Origin: Couchioplanes caeruleus
GTDB taxonomy: Bacteria; Actinomycetota; Actinomycetes; Mycobacteriales; Micromonosporaceae
Length of the DNA: 64,000 nt
Direction: 5' to 3'
Assembly (NCBI RefSeq): GCF_023499255.1
Contig: NZ_CP092183.1
Location: 1,557,501-1,621,500 of the forward strand
Shown: positions 17,277-29,779 of the stretch, one piece after another
Layout: each line of letters begins with the position of its first letter
How positions within the stretch are numbered: the stretch's first letter is position 1
The notes under the pieces: generated by a model
The model's database searches: none
What the model was told of the DNA's origin: nothing
What the model saw: only the letters and a program-made list of their open reading frames with translations
Position numbers and translations under genes: made by a program

Positions 17277-17630
17277 ATGATTGGACGTCTCGACACCGTC
17301 GTCATCGACTGCCCCGATCCCCGTGCCCTGGCACGGTTCTACAGCGAACTGCTCGGCATGCACGTCGTCCACGACGAGGACGGATGGGTGACCATCCGCA
17401 CCGACTCCGACGCCCCGAGCCTGGCCTTCCAGAAAGCCCCCGACCTGCTCCCGCCGCGCTGGCCCGATCAGGACCGCCCCCAGCAGTTCCACCTGGACGT
17501 GCGCGTGGACGACATCGAGAAGGCAGAGCAGCGCGTGCTGGCCGCGGGCGCGAAACGGCTGGACGGCGGAGGCGAGACGTTCCGGGTGTACGAGGATCCG
17601 GTCGGTCACCCGTTCTGTCTGGTCTGGTAG
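17277..17630 (+). CDS. VOC superfamily (glyoxalase/bleomycin-resistance-like) protein
   Basis: A 117-residue single-domain VOC protein: two beta-alpha-beta-beta-beta modules starting with LDTVVIDCPDPRALARFYSEL and, in the second half, QFHLDVRVDDIEKAEQRVLA (cut from a longer run), ending with the typical DPVGHPFCLVW. The metal ligands of true glyoxalases are only partly present (His in QFHLDV; the Glu near VYED), so the activity is open. Such proteins act as dioxygenases, isomerases or drug binders. Its 3' end overlaps the convergent PemK-like gene by 25 bp. Confidence 0.85.
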   Translation: MIGRLDTVVIDCPDPRALARFYSELLGMHVVHDEDGWVTIRTDSDAPSLAFQKAPDLLPPRWPDQDRPQQFHLDVRVDDIEKAEQRVLAAGAKRLDGGGETFRVYEDPVGHPFCLVW

Positions 17631-18106
17631 CGGCCGCGCCGCTTCCCCGGCGGGCTCTTGCCGTCGAGCCGTTCCGCCTGCCGATCGGCCAGGCGCAGCA
17701 GGTCTCGCCGGCTCAATCCGCGGCGCCCCGCGACGATCCGGCGCACGGAACGGCTCGCCGTTCCGGCGCGACGCTGGAACGCCGAGGACCGCACCAGAAT
17801 CGGCTCACCGAGATTCAGGAACGAGTCCCGCTCCGCGTACGGATCCCAGCGCCGCGTCGGAATGAGGACATGGTCCCGGCGATGGCTCTTGTCCTGACTG
17901 GTGATCTTCAAGACCACGATGCCGCGGCGGTGGTTCAGCAGCACCAGGCAGGGCCGTAGCTTCGCACCCTGACCGCGTGCGAAGGGGACCGTGGCCCACC
18001 AGATGTCACCCGCGACGGGCCGCGCATTGCGGATCCGGTGTCGCAGGAAGGCAGCGCCCGCGCCCGCGACCAGGCTCGCTGCCAGCCACAACCGCCAGTC
18101 CGCCAT
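17606..18106 (-). CDS. PemK/MazF-fold protein with an N-terminal membrane helix
   Basis: A 166-residue protein when started at ATG 18106. Residues 5-22 (RLWLAASLVAGAGAAFL) form a hydrophobic anchor. Residues 29-125 match the PemK/MazF beta-barrel, beginning with PVAGDIWWATVPFARGQGAK and RPCLVL, where MazF toxins carry their RNA-binding strand. The tail is Arg/Lys-rich. No antitoxin gene is adjacent on either side: the upstream 368 bp contain only repeats. A membrane-anchored MazF fold without antitoxin may not be a growth toxin. It overlaps the VOC gene tail-to-tail. Confidence 0.75.
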   Translation of the reverse strand: MADWRLWLAASLVAGAGAAFLRHRIRNARPVAGDIWWATVPFARGQGAKLRPCLVLLNHRRGIVVLKITSQDKSHRRDHVLIPTRRWDPYAERDSFLNLGEPILVRSSAFQRRAGTASRSVRRIVAGRRGLSRRDLLRLADRQAERLDGKSPPGKRRGRYQTRQNG

Positions 18107-20673
<2,567 letters not shown>

Positions 20674-21241
20674 CAAGCCACGGCCGACCGGTGTGACAAC
20701 GCAGTCTCCCAGCCGGCCGCGGTCACGAGCCCGCCGTGGCCAGGCCCCGGCTGGGTCGCGGCTTCGGCTGGGGTAGCGGCTTCAGCTGGACAAGGGTCCA
20801 GCTGGGGCGTGCGTCAGCTCGGGCAGGGCGTGCGTCAGCTCGGGCAGATCCAGCTGGGGCGTGCGTCAGCTCGGGCAGGGACTAAGCCGCAGCGCGGGTG
20901 CAGCTCCGGCATGCGTCCGGCCGAGCCCTCCGGCTCGGCCGGAGGCCGTCCCCGTGGCAGCCAACGTCCCGGGCGGCGTCCACCCGCCCGACCACACCCG
21001 GCCGCGCGCCCGCACCGACCACCCGCGACAACACCCCATCCACCTGCGACAACACAGCCACCGGACCCACCCGCCACCTCCACGTAAGACCTTTGATCAC
21101 GCTCCAACGGGTGAACTTCTCACCGATCCACGTTCTCCGACTTATGCCAATTTGATAACGCCGAGTCTGTTTCGCGTAGTTTTGTCTATGTGGATCTATG
21201 GTGAGGAGGACTCGGTCGGTCGATGCCATCCTGGAGGTCGC
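20674..21241 (+). other. Intergenic region with 21-bp repeats and a likely promoter
   Basis: This 568-bp gap has no credible gene. GGCGTGCGTCAGCTCGGGCA recurs at 20806, 20827 and 20858 inside a larger duplicated block (20798-20880). Positions 20940-21090 are strongly C-rich on the plus strand. From 21090 the composition is more AT-rich; TTGATA (21152-21157) followed 19 bases later by TAGTTT is a possible promoter for the c-di-GMP gene, whose RBS GGAGG lies at about 21232. Confidence 0.5.
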
Positions 21242-23296
21242 ATGGGTGCCGCACAGCAGCGCAGCTCCATGCCGGGTGGGCGGGGGTCGGTCAGTGCCAG
21301 GCGGGGTGCCGTCGCCGCCGTCGGGGGTGCCCTGGCCGTCGACGCCGCGCTGTGGGCGCTCTTTCCTGGGCAGTTCGCCGACTTGGAGACCGCCTTCTGG
21401 GTGATGGCCGTGCTCGCTCTCGCCGTGGACGCGCGGCCCTATGTGGTCGCGAACCGGCGGGCCAGTTCCGTCATCCTCCCGTCGATCTGTTTCACCTTCG
21501 GGATCGTGCTCGCCTGGGGGTTCGTGCCCGCGCTGGCCGTGCAACTCGCCGCCATGGCGGTCGCCGGGGTGCGGATGCGGCAGTCCGCGAGGCGGGCGCT
21601 GCACCTTGCCGTACAGCATGCTTCCGCGCTCGCCTCGGCCGCTCTGGTGGCCGGGCTGGCCGGGTTGCGGATCGGGCGGGAGCCGGACTGGAGCGAGGCG
21701 CTGCTCATGATCGCGGCCTCCGTCGCCTGGATCTGCGGGCGGTACGGGCTCGACGCCGTGTCCTCGCGGGTGCTGACCGGCGGGCGGAAGCCGAAGCGGC
21801 CCGAGCGGTGGGGGCTGGAGTGGTTCGCCACCGCCTCGTTGCTGCTCCTGGGGCCCATCGTGCTGGCCGCTGCGCAGGTGGGGCTGGCGCTCGTACCCCT
21901 GGTGCTGCTTGCTCTGCACGCCGTGCACCGGATGGTTCGGTCGGCCGGCGAGTACGAGCGGGCCGCTCGCGTCGATGCGCTGACCGGGTTGCCGAACCGG
22001 CGCGCCTTGCAGGCATCGGTCGCCGAGCGGGGTGCTGGGCGGGGATCGCATCGGCCCGAGCGGCGGATGGCGTTGCTGCTTCTGGACCTCGACCGTTTCC
22101 GTACGGTCAATGACGCGCTCGGGCACGCCCACGGTGACCGGCTGCTCATCCAGGTGGCTCAGCGGCTGGCTGCCGTCGTACCCCCGCATGATCTTGTCGT
22201 CCGGCTCGGGGGTGACGAATTCGCCGTGCTGGCCACCCGGGTCGACGGGCCGGCCGCGGCCCGGCGGATCGCCACGCACCTGGCCGACGCGCTCGGGGCG
22301 CCGTTCGCGGTCGACGGGTTGCCCATCGATGTCAGCGCGTCGATCGGCATCGCCCTGCAGTCCGAGCGGGGAAGCGACGGCGCGGCCTTGCTGCGGCAGG
22401 CCGAAGCCGCCATGTACGACGCCAAGCAGCGCGGAGCGCAGTTCGCCGTCTACGCGCGTGACGCCGACCACCACACGCCCGACCTGACCCTCCTCGCCGA
22501 CCTGCGCCGTTCGCTGCAGCAGGAGCCCGCCGAGGGGCTGATGCTCTACTACCAGCCGCAGATCGCCATCGCGACCGGCGAGGTCGTCGGCGTGGAGGCC
22601 CTGTTGCGGTGGCAGCATCCCGATCGCGGCATGGTGGGTCCCGAGGAGCTGCTGCGGGTCGTCGAGCAGACGCCCGTCATGCGCCTGCTGACCAGCCGCG
22701 TCCTGGCCGAGGTGATCTCGCAGCTGGCCGCCTGGCGCGCTGACGGGCGGACCGTCCGGGCGTCGGTCAACGTCAGCGTGCGCGACCTGCACGCGGCGGA
22801 CATCGCCGAGGAGATCCAGACCCTGCTTCTCCGGTACGCCGTCCCGGCCGACCAGCTGCAGCTCGAGATCACCGAGAGTGCGCTGATGGCCGACCCGCAC
22901 CGGGTGCTGGACACGATCACCCGGCTGGACCGGATGGGCGTGGCGATCTCCCTCGACGACTTCGGGACCGGGTACTCGTCGCTGCAGCACCTGCGGCGGC
23001 TGCCGCTCGCCGAAGTCAAGATCGACCGGTCGTTCGTGCTGGGCATGGCGGCCGACCGGGGCGACGCCGCGATCGTACGGTCGGTCATCGCGCTCGCCGA
23101 CTCCCTCGGGCTGCGGGTCGTCGCCGAGGGTGTGGAGGACGAGCGGACCTGGAAGCTGCTCGCGGCGGACGGCTGCCACGCCGCCCAGGGGTGGTTCCAC
23201 GCCCGGCCGATGCCGGCGGCCGAGCTCGCGGGCTGGCTCGCGCGGTACAGGCCGCTGCGCCCCGGGCGGGAGCCGGGCGCCCTCGCGGCCACCTGA
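21242..23296 (+). CDS. Membrane GGDEF-EAL c-di-GMP turnover protein
   Basis: A 684-residue protein started at ATG 21242, which follows TGGAGGTCGC; in-frame ATG 21188 is less likely. Residues 20-225 contain about six hydrophobic helices (an integral membrane sensor). A GGDEF domain (about 235-410) has an intact LGGDEF near 322, and an EAL domain (about 420-670) has EALLRW near 450, the DDFGTGYSSL turn and an intact AEGVED loop. Both synthetic and hydrolytic motifs are preserved, so it could be bifunctional. Of the three such proteins here it has the least altered EAL domain. It is followed by gatC after a 98-bp gap. Confidence 0.93.
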   Translation: MGAAQQRSSMPGGRGSVSARRGAVAAVGGALAVDAALWALFPGQFADLETAFWVMAVLALAVDARPYVVANRRASSVILPSICFTFGIVLAWGFVPALAVQLAAMAVAGVRMRQSARRALHLAVQHASALASAALVAGLAGLRIGREPDWSEALLMIAASVAWICGRYGLDAVSSRVLTGGRKPKRPERWGLEWFATASLLLLGPIVLAAAQVGLALVPLVLLALHAVHRMVRSAGEYERAARVDALTGLPNRRALQASVAERGAGRGSHRPERRMALLLLDLDRFRTVNDALGHAHGDRLLIQVAQRLAAVVPPHDLVVRLGGDEFAVLATRVDGPAAARRIATHLADALGAPFAVDGLPIDVSASIGIALQSERGSDGAALLRQAEAAMYDAKQRGAQFAVYARDADHHTPDLTLLADLRRSLQQEPAEGLMLYYQPQIAIATGEVVGVEALLRWQHPDRGMVGPEELLRVVEQTPVMRLLTSRVLAEVISQLAAWRADGRTVRASVNVSVRDLHAADIAEEIQTLLLRYAVPADQLQLEITESALMADPHRVLDTITRLDRMGVAISLDDFGTGYSSLQHLRRLPLAEVKIDRSFVLGMAADRGDAAIVRSVIALADSLGLRVVAEGVEDERTWKLLAADGCHAAQGWFHARPMPAAELAGWLARYRPLRPGREPGALAAT

Positions 23297-23302
23297 TCGG
23301 AG

Positions 23303-23311
23303 TTGTCCACA
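23303..23311 (+). other. DnaA-box-like 9-mer
   Basis: TTGTCCACA, the actinobacterial DnaA-box consensus, occurs singly between the c-di-GMP gene and gatC. A chance occurrence cannot be excluded. Confidence 0.35.
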
Positions 23312-23394
23312 GGTTGGGGAGCCGCCCGACAAACCCCTCGCCGAGCCAAATAGACTCTCCGGGTCAGCATCACCGACCGACACCAGGGGGCACG

Positions 23395-23694
23395 ATGGCC
23401 GCCATCTCCCGCGAAGAGGTCGCGCATCTCGCGCGCCTGTCGCGGCTCGCCGTGACCGACGAGGAGCTGGACAGGTTCGCCGGTCAGCTCGATGTCATCC
23501 TGCAGTCGGTCGCCCGGATCGGTGACGTGGCCGCCGACGACATCCCGCCCACCTCGCACTCCGTGCCGCTGACCAACGTCTACCGCGACGATGTCGTGCA
23601 GCCGTGCCTGCGGCAGGAGGACGTTCTCGCCGGCGCTCCCGACGCCGCCGAGGGCCGTTTCCGCGTACCGCGCATCCTCGACGAGGAGGAGTGA
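23395..23694 (+). CDS. gatC: Asp/Glu-tRNA amidotransferase subunit C
   Basis: A 99-residue GatC with the typical start [20 protein letters not shown], cut to 20, followed by [16 protein letters not shown] and VFRVPRIL-like end ([13 protein letters not shown]). GatC wraps around GatA and GatB and stabilises the complex that converts misacylated Glu-tRNA(Gln) and Asp-tRNA(Asn). ATG 23395 follows CAGGGGGCACG. Five bases separate its stop from the gatA GTG. Confidence 0.95.
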   Translation: MAAISREEVAHLARLSRLAVTDEELDRFAGQLDVILQSVARIGDVAADDIPPTSHSVPLTNVYRDDVVQPCLRQEDVLAGAPDAAEGRFRVPRILDEEE

Positions 23695-23699
23695 GCACC

Positions 23700-25175
23700 G
23701 TGAGTGACGTCACCAGGATGACGGCGGCGCAGATCGCCGGCCTCATCGCCTCCGGTGAGACCTCCGCCGTCGAGGTCGCCACCGCCCACCTCGACCGGAT
23801 CGCCGCCGTCGACGAGCGGGTGCACGCGTTCCTGCACGTCGATCGGGAGGGCGCGCTCGCGGCCGCCGCCGACGTGGACGCCCGCCGGTCCCGCGGCGAG
23901 GAGCTGGGCCCGCTCGCCGGGGTGCCCGTCGCGGTCAAGGACGTGATCGCGACCAAGGGCGTCCCGACCACCGCCGCGTCGAAGATCCTCGAGGGCTGGA
24001 CGCCGCCGTACGACGCGACGCTCGTCGAGCGGCTGCGCGGCGCCGGCACGGTGATGCTCGGCAAGACCAACATGGACGAGTTCGCGATGGGCTCCTCCAC
24101 CGAATACTCCGCGTACGGGCCCACGAACAACCCCTGGGACCTGGGGCGTATCCCGGGCGGCTCCGGCGGTGGCAGTGCCGCTTCGCTGGCGGCGTACGAG
24201 GCCCCGCTCGCCATCGGCACCGACACCGGCGGCTCGATCCGTCAGCCCGGCGCTGTCACCGGCACCGTCGGCGCGAAGCCCACGTACGGCGGCACCTCCC
24301 GGTACGGGCTCATCGCCTTCTCGTCCTCGCTGGACACCCCGGGGCCCTGCGCGCGTACGGTCGAGGACGCCGCGCTCCTGCACACGGTCATCGGCGGGTA
24401 CGACCCGCGCGACTCCACCTCGATCCCGCAGCCGGTGCCGGACGTCGTGGCCGCCGCGCGGCTGGGAGCCACCGGTGACCTGACCGGCGTGAAGCTGGGC
24501 ATCGTCAAGGAGTTCGCGGGGGAGGGCGCCGAGCCCGGCGTGATCGCCGCGTTTCGCGAGTCGGTGGAGGCGCTCGTCAAGCTCGGCGCCGAGGTCGTCG
24601 AGGTCTCCTGCCCGCACTTCGAGTACGCGCTGCCCGCCTACTACCTGATCGCGCCGAGCGAGGCGTCGTCCAACCTCGCCCGCTTCGACGGCGTGCGCTA
24701 CGGCCTGCGCTCCGGCGACGACGGCAAGCGCTCGCTCGAGGAGGTCATGTCGCTGACCCGCGACGAGGGCTTCGGCCCCGAGGTCAAGCGGCGCATCATC
24801 CTCGGCACGTACGCGCTCTCCAGCGGCTACTACGACGCGTACTACGGCCAGGCGCAGAAGGTGCGCACGCTGATCACGCGGGACTTCACCTCGGCGTTCG
24901 AGCAGGTGGACGTGCTGATCTCGCCGACCACGCCGTTCGTGGCCTTCCCGTTCGGGTCGCGCACCTCGGACCCGTACCAGATGTATCTCTCCGACCTGTA
25001 CACGATCCCGACCAACCTGTACGGCGGTCCGGCGATCTCCGTGCCGTGCGGGCTGTCCGAGGGTCTGCCGGTCGGTTTCCAGATCATGGCCCCGACGATG
25101 GCGGACGACCGCATGTACCGGGTGGCCGCGGCCCTCGAGTCGGCGGTCGGCACGCTCACCCCGCCGGAGCTGTAG
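23700..25175 (+). CDS. gatA: Glu-tRNA(Gln)/Asp-tRNA(Asn) amidotransferase subunit A
   Basis: A 491-residue amidase-signature enzyme. The Ser-cis-Ser-Lys triad is visible: K80 in PVAVKD, S155 in PGGSGGGSA and S179 in [11 protein letters not shown], at nearly the same positions as in Staphylococcus aureus GatA. It hydrolyses glutamine and channels ammonia to GatB. GTG 23700 is five bases after gatC and preceded by GAGGAGTGAGC. A strong terminator-like hairpin follows, before gatB; in M. tuberculosis pfkA lies in this gap, here there is none. Confidence 0.96.
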   Translation: MSDVTRMTAAQIAGLIASGETSAVEVATAHLDRIAAVDERVHAFLHVDREGALAAAADVDARRSRGEELGPLAGVPVAVKDVIATKGVPTTAASKILEGWTPPYDATLVERLRGAGTVMLGKTNMDEFAMGSSTEYSAYGPTNNPWDLGRIPGGSGGGSAASLAAYEAPLAIGTDTGGSIRQPGAVTGTVGAKPTYGGTSRYGLIAFSSSLDTPGPCARTVEDAALLHTVIGGYDPRDSTSIPQPVPDVVAAARLGATGDLTGVKLGIVKEFAGEGAEPGVIAAFRESVEALVKLGAEVVEVSCPHFEYALPAYYLIAPSEASSNLARFDGVRYGLRSGDDGKRSLEEVMSLTRDEGFGPEVKRRIILGTYALSSGYYDAYYGQAQKVRTLITRDFTSAFEQVDVLISPTTPFVAFPFGSRTSDPYQMYLSDLYTIPTNLYGGPAISVPCGLSEGLPVGFQIMAPTMADDRMYRVAAALESAVGTLTPPEL

Positions 25176-25183
25176 AACCCCTG

Positions 25184-25216
25184 CCGCGCTCCCGGCCCCG
25201 ACCCGGGAGCGCGGCG
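25184..25216 (+). terminator. Hairpin between gatA and gatB
   Basis: GCCGCGCTCCCGG and CCGGGAGCGCGGC form a perfect 13-bp stem with a 7-base loop, 8 bp after the gatA stop. It may terminate gatCA transcripts partially, leaving gatB to a separate promoter or to readthrough. Confidence 0.7.
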
Positions 25217-25257
25217 AACCCCACCAGGCTTGCTTTGTCCGGATTTGGAGTGACCGC

Positions 25258-26751
25258 ATGAGTACGACCGTGCTGCCCTCGTACGAGGACGCGACCGCCC
25301 GCTACGAACCGGTGATCGGCCTGGAGACGCACGTCGAGCTCGGCACGAACACGAAGATGTTCTGCGGCTGCCCGACGGAGTTCGGCGCGGAGCCCAACAC
25401 GCAGGTCTGTCCCGTGTGCCTCGCCCTGCCCGGTGCGCTGCCGGTCGCCAACCGGGCCGGCATCGAGGCGACGATCCGCATCGGGCTCGCGCTCAACTGC
25501 GACATCGCCGAATGGTGCCGGATGGCCCGGAAGAACTACTTCTACCCGGACATGCCGAAGAACTTCCAGACCTCGCAGTACGACGAGCCGTTGTGCACCG
25601 ACGGCTACGTCGACGTCGAGATCGACGGCGAGACCGTCCGCATCGGCATCGAGCGGGTGCACCTCGAGGAGGACACCGGCAAGACGCTGCACGTCGGCGG
25701 CGCGACCGGACGCATCCACGGCGCCACCGAGTCGCTCGTGGACTACAACCGCGCCGGGATCCCGCTCGTCGAGATCGTCACCAAGCCGGTGCCCGGGATC
25801 GGCGCGAAGGCCCCCGAGGTCGCCCGCGCGTACGTGACGGAGCTGCGCGACATCATCCGCTCGCTCGGCGTCTCCGACGTGCGCATGGAACAGGGCTCGC
25901 TGCGCTGCGACGTCAACACCTCGCTCAACCTGCCGGGCGAGGAGTGGGGCACGCGTACGGAGACCAAGAACGTCAACTCGCTGCGCTCCGTCGAGCGCGC
26001 CGTCCGCTCCGAGATCATCCGCCAGGCGTCCGTCCTCGACGCCGGCGGCCGGATCACCCAGGAGACGCGGCACTTCCAGGAGGACACCGGCGACACCCGC
26101 CCGGGCCGCTCCAAGGAGACCGCGACCGACTACCGCTACTTCCCCGAGCCCGACCTCGTGCCGATCGCGCCCGATCCGGCCTGGGTCGCCGAGCTCAAGG
26201 CCTCGCTCCCGGAGCGGCCCAGCGTCAAGCGCGCCCGGCTGCGCGAGGAGTGGGGCATCAGCGCCCTCGACATGCAGTCGGTCGCCAACGCCGGCGCCGT
26301 CGAACTGATCGAGCAGACGATCGCCGCGGGCGCGTCCCCGGCCGGCGCGCGCAAGTGGTGGATGGGCGAGCTGGCCCGCCGCGCCAACGAGACCGGCGTC
26401 GAGCTCGCCGAGGTCGGCGCCACCCCGGCGCAGGTCGCGCAGCTGCAGGCTCTGGTCGACGAGGGCAAGCTCAACGACAAGCTCGCCCGCACGGTCCTCG
26501 AGGGCGTCGTCGCCGGCGAGGGCGACCCCGCGGAGGTCATGGCCGCCCGCGGCCTCGGCGTCGTCTCCGACACCGGCGCCCTCCAGGCGGCGGTCGACGA
26601 GGCCATCGCCGCCAACCCGGACATCGCCGCCAAGATCCGCGACGGCAAGGTAGCCGCGGCGGGCGCCCTGGTCGGCGCGGTCATGAAAACCACCCGCGGC
26701 CAGGCGGACGCCAAAACCGTCCGCGACCTCATCCTCGCCCGCCTCAGCTGA
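25258..26751 (+). CDS. gatB: Asp/Glu-tRNA amidotransferase subunit B
   Basis: A 497-residue GatB. It opens with [20 protein letters not shown], has the zinc-site cysteines in CGCPTEFG and CPVCLALPG, the [20 protein letters not shown] block (described in part), and a C-terminal YqeY-like helical tail ending [20 protein letters not shown]. It is the kinase/tRNA-binding subunit that activates the Glu or Asp on tRNA. ATG 25258 lacks a strong RBS. It stands 82 bp after gatA beyond a hairpin. Confidence 0.96.
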   Translation: MSTTVLPSYEDATARYEPVIGLETHVELGTNTKMFCGCPTEFGAEPNTQVCPVCLALPGALPVANRAGIEATIRIGLALNCDIAEWCRMARKNYFYPDMPKNFQTSQYDEPLCTDGYVDVEIDGETVRIGIERVHLEEDTGKTLHVGGATGRIHGATESLVDYNRAGIPLVEIVTKPVPGIGAKAPEVARAYVTELRDIIRSLGVSDVRMEQGSLRCDVNTSLNLPGEEWGTRTETKNVNSLRSVERAVRSEIIRQASVLDAGGRITQETRHFQEDTGDTRPGRSKETATDYRYFPEPDLVPIAPDPAWVAELKASLPERPSVKRARLREEWGISALDMQSVANAGAVELIEQTIAAGASPAGARKWWMGELARRANETGVELAEVGATPAQVAQLQALVDEGKLNDKLARTVLEGVVAGEGDPAEVMAARGLGVVSDTGALQAAVDEAIAANPDIAAKIRDGKVAAAGALVGAVMKTTRGQADAKTVRDLILARLS

Positions 26752-26884
26752 TCCGAGGACAGCCACAACCACAAAGCATTCAAGTACGGACACCGCCAAG
26801 CTGAACTGGCACACGGCCAGGCACCTGCCGTCCCGTCCTGCGCACGCCCGCATCCGGCCGTGAGCGGACGAGACCACGCAACCG

Positions 26885-27109
26885 CCCCCGGCCGTCTCGC
26901 GCCGCGCGGTCCGCCCTGGGCGTCTCGCGCCGCGCGAACCGCCCTGGGCGTCTCGCTGCAGCGGGCTGCCCCGGGCGTCTCCCGTGGGGCGGGCCGCCCC
27001 GGCTGTCTCGCGGGGGGAGGGTCTCCCCGGCTGTTTCGCGGGGGGAGGATCTCCCCGGCTGTCTCGCGCGGGGCGGACCTCCCCGGCCGTCTCGGTTTGG
27101 CGCGGGATG
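26885..27109. repeat. 28-bp tandem repeat, about eight degenerate copies
   Basis: Copies start at 26885, 26913, 26941, 26969, 26997, 27025, 27053 and 27081. The best-kept units read CCCCGGCTGTCTCGCGGGGG followed by GAGGGTCT, and each can fold into a small TCTCCCC/GGGGGGA hairpin. The 28-bp step is not a multiple of three, which argues against coding. Confidence 0.85.
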
Positions 27110-27285
27110 ACGCCAGAACGGCGGTCAGGCCGCGCCCCACCACGCGGCAGTCGCCTACGTCGGGGAGGGAGCTGCCGATCCGGCGGTCGTCGGGGTGCCT
27201 GCGCGCCGAACCGCACCCCGCCCACCCCCGGATGCCCACGCCCAGCGGCTGACGATTGGACAGCGGCCCCGGCCGCGGGGCCGTA

Positions 27286-27349
27286 GCTGGCCCGCTGGCC
27301 CGCTGGCCCGCTGGCCCGCTGGCCCGCTGGCCCGCTGGCCCGCTGGCCC
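27286..27349. repeat. 8-bp tandem repeat GCTGGCCC, eight perfect copies
   Basis: Eight uninterrupted, identical copies of GCTGGCCC. Perfect identity suggests recent expansion by replication slippage and possible length variation between isolates. Confidence 0.95.
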
Positions 27350-28097
27350 GCCGATACAGCTGGGACGGCCGACGCTGGTCTCCTGCGTCACCTGCGTCAC
27401 CTGCGTCGGGCAGTGAACCAACAGCCGCGATGGGACGGAAGCTGCCTGCAGTAAGTCGCCCGCGCCGCGCTAGGGGGCAAGCGACGGCCGTGTGCCGCAG
27501 GTCCAGCAGGTGAGCGGAAGACAGCGGCCTTGTGACCGCGAGCGCGGTGGTAGATGGCAGTGGGTGGAAGGCGGCGGCCGTGTTTGCCGCCGGCGCGGCG
27601 TGGGTGACAGCGACGGCGCGCAGACGGTGGGCGTCACAGGTCACCCTGGACGCGACGGCAGCCCGGCCGGGATGGCGGGCGCCACTCCAGCCGGAACGGT
27701 GGGCGCAGGCCACAGGCACGGCAGTGAGCGACGGCTGCCGGTAGCAGTGCGGGCAGGTAGACGGGCGGAGGCCGGGGCGGCAGGTGGAGCTGGCGGCGGG
27801 CGCAGGTGGGCGGTGGCCGCAGGGGCGGCTGGCGCAGCAGGCGGGCGGCGCGGTAGGCGGAGCGGGCGGGCGGTGGCGGCAGAGGCGGCTGGCTCGCTGG
27901 TGCAGGCGGCAGGTCAGCCCGGATGGGGGCGGCACTCAGGCCGGGACGGCAGGCGTCGGCCCTGTGTGCCACGGGACCCTTGTGCGCCCGTACCTGAAAA
28001 AGGGCGGCACCCTCGTGCGGCCGTGCCTGCGAAAAGAGCCGGAACCGCCGCGCGTCCGTATCTGAATAGACGGGACTCTCGAGATGGAGGGCCGGGG

Positions 28098-29714
28098 TCA
28101 GCTTGGCCGGGCTCCCGGGGTGACGCCGTTGAAGACTGACGGGTCCGTCGTGGGTGCAGGCTTTTCGGCGCCGACTACGTTTCGTTGCATTTCGACGTTG
28201 GACTGGCCGGTGCCGCCCAGTTGGATGTCGTCGTAGGCCTTGAGGTTCTGGTTTTCGTCGAAGTAGAGGACCGACATCTGCAGCGGCGTCGGGGCTTCCT
28301 TCTGGAGGCCGCGCAGGCCTGCCCCGCCCGTGGAGCCTTCCACGAGGAGGCGGGTTTCCAGCGGGGGCGGCGCGGGGGTGCCGGACGGCTCCGGGGTCGG
28401 GGACGGCGACGTGCCGTCGGTGGGTGGGGCGGGGGCCGGGAGGATGCTGACCTCGCGTTTGTGCGTGTGGCCGGCGAGGACGAGCGGGACCACGCCGGAC
28501 AGGGGTGGTGCCATCGCCGGGTCGTGGACGAGCGCGACTCCGACCTTGCGGTTCGAGGTGCGGATCGTGGTGGCGAGCTGGCCACCGCTGCTCAGGAGCG
28601 GGGTGGTGGCCGGTTCGTCCGCGTTGGCCGCCGGTGGGGTCTCGCTCTTGTCGGGGGTGAATTCCGGGTCGCCGATGCCCGCGATGGTCACGCCGTTGAT
28701 CGTGGTCATGGTGTTGTCCAGGACGATCGCGTTGCGCTGGCGGGCCACCGCCGCCTGGATGGCCGACGAGTCGTGGTTGCCGCGCACGTAGATGTACGGG
28801 ACGCCGAGCTGGCCGATGTTGTTCACGTACGTCGTCTCCGCGCTGCTGCCCCAGTCGACGATGTCCCCGGTGTCCACCACCGCGTCGATGTCCCAGGACT
28901 TCACCACGGTCTTGATGACGTTCCACGAGGTCGGGTTCAGGTGCAGGTCCGAGACGTGCAGGATGCGGGTCGTGTTGCCCGACGGCTCCACCGGCAGGGT
29001 GGACACCGTGGTGTAGATGCGGCTGACGTTGCTGACCAGCTCGGCGAGCTGGTCGGCGTACCGGCCGTAGTTGTCGGCGATGCGGCGGGCGTCACCGACC
29101 ACCGCGGGCGCGTTCACCAGGAGGCCCTCGTAGCGCGGCTCGCTGATCGAGCCGGGCCGGATCGTGCCGGCCGCCAGGCCCAGGCTGCCACCGGTGACCA
29201 CCAGCGCGATGAGGCCCGCCGAGGCCACCCGGCGGACGTTGCGGAAGATCAGCGCGGACAGCAGCAGGGCGCAGGCGATGGCCGCGCCGAGCGCGCGCAG
29301 GCTGAGCTGCAGGACGCCCCGGGTGACGTCGTCGACCGCCGACTGGCCGGCCGCGCTGATCGCCGTCGGGTCGTCGATCAGGGCTTCCGTACGCTGCTGG
29401 TCCAGCGAGCCCAGGTTCACCTTGAGGTGGATGGGGCCGTCGTGGCTGTCGAGGTGCAACGAGCCCAGCGGCGGGATGTCCACCTCCGTGCCGCCCTCGA
29501 CCGACGGGCTGATCGACATGTCGGCGCGGAACGGGCCCACCGGGATGTCCGACTGGGCGAGCAGCATCGTGCCGACGATGACGCCGGTGAGGCTCACCAG
29601 CAGCACGGCCGCCCAGATGCGCAGGCGGTGCGCCCAGTGATGGCGCCAGGCGCGGCCCAGGGCGCCGGTCACCCGGTGCGTCGCGCGCAGCGCCGGCGAG
29701 AGTCTGTTTTCCAT
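28098..29714 (-). CDS. Membrane-anchored metallophosphoesterase
   Basis: A 538-residue protein started at ATG 29714. Three or four hydrophobic segments occupy about residues 30-55, 135-160 and 165-185. A calcineurin-like phosphoesterase domain follows with HVSDLHLN (about 252-259), DTGDIVDWG (about 278), RGNHDS (about 302) and LAGHTHKRE (about 422), which together supply the binuclear metal ligands. A Pro-rich insertion separates the last motif from the C-terminal strands. It likely cleaves phosphomonoesters or diesters at the outer face of the membrane. Neighbouring genes give no clear pathway. Confidence 0.88.
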   Translation of the reverse strand: MENRLSPALRATHRVTGALGRAWRHHWAHRLRIWAAVLLVSLTGVIVGTMLLAQSDIPVGPFRADMSISPSVEGGTEVDIPPLGSLHLDSHDGPIHLKVNLGSLDQQRTEALIDDPTAISAAGQSAVDDVTRGVLQLSLRALGAAIACALLLSALIFRNVRRVASAGLIALVVTGGSLGLAAGTIRPGSISEPRYEGLLVNAPAVVGDARRIADNYGRYADQLAELVSNVSRIYTTVSTLPVEPSGNTTRILHVSDLHLNPTSWNVIKTVVKSWDIDAVVDTGDIVDWGSSAETTYVNNIGQLGVPYIYVRGNHDSSAIQAAVARQRNAIVLDNTMTTINGVTIAGIGDPEFTPDKSETPPAANADEPATTPLLSSGGQLATTIRTSNRKVGVALVHDPAMAPPLSGVVPLVLAGHTHKREVSILPAPAPPTDGTSPSPTPEPSGTPAPPPLETRLLVEGSTGGAGLRGLQKEAPTPLQMSVLYFDENQNLKAYDDIQLGGTGQSNVEMQRNVVGAEKPAPTTDPSVFNGVTPGARPS

Positions 29715-29779
29715 GGTCAACGGCTCACCTGCCCCCGTGCGCCGGTCCTCAAACGGTTCGTCGATCAGGTCCCCCTGCC

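Larger units (their letters stand above)
26752..28097. other. Long gene-poor repeat-rich gap between convergent genes
   Basis: Over 1.3 kb between gatB and the metallophosphoesterase with no supported gene. Open frames here are low-complexity and lack conserved motifs or ribosome sites. It contains a 28-bp array (26885-27109), an 8-bp array (27286-27349), a 9-bp triplet repeat of CCTGCGTCA (about 27379-27405), and further Gly-rich, purine-biased stretches (27500-27960). Confidence 0.65.

Noticed and set aside
26885..27109. A possible CRISPR array
   Set aside because: The 28-bp units are directly adjacent, with no unique spacers, and no cas genes are nearby.
27492..28139. A plus-strand frame of 215 codons
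   Set aside because: Gly/Ala/Arg-rich low complexity, no ribosome site or motif, and it runs into the end of the metallophosphoesterase gene on the other strand.
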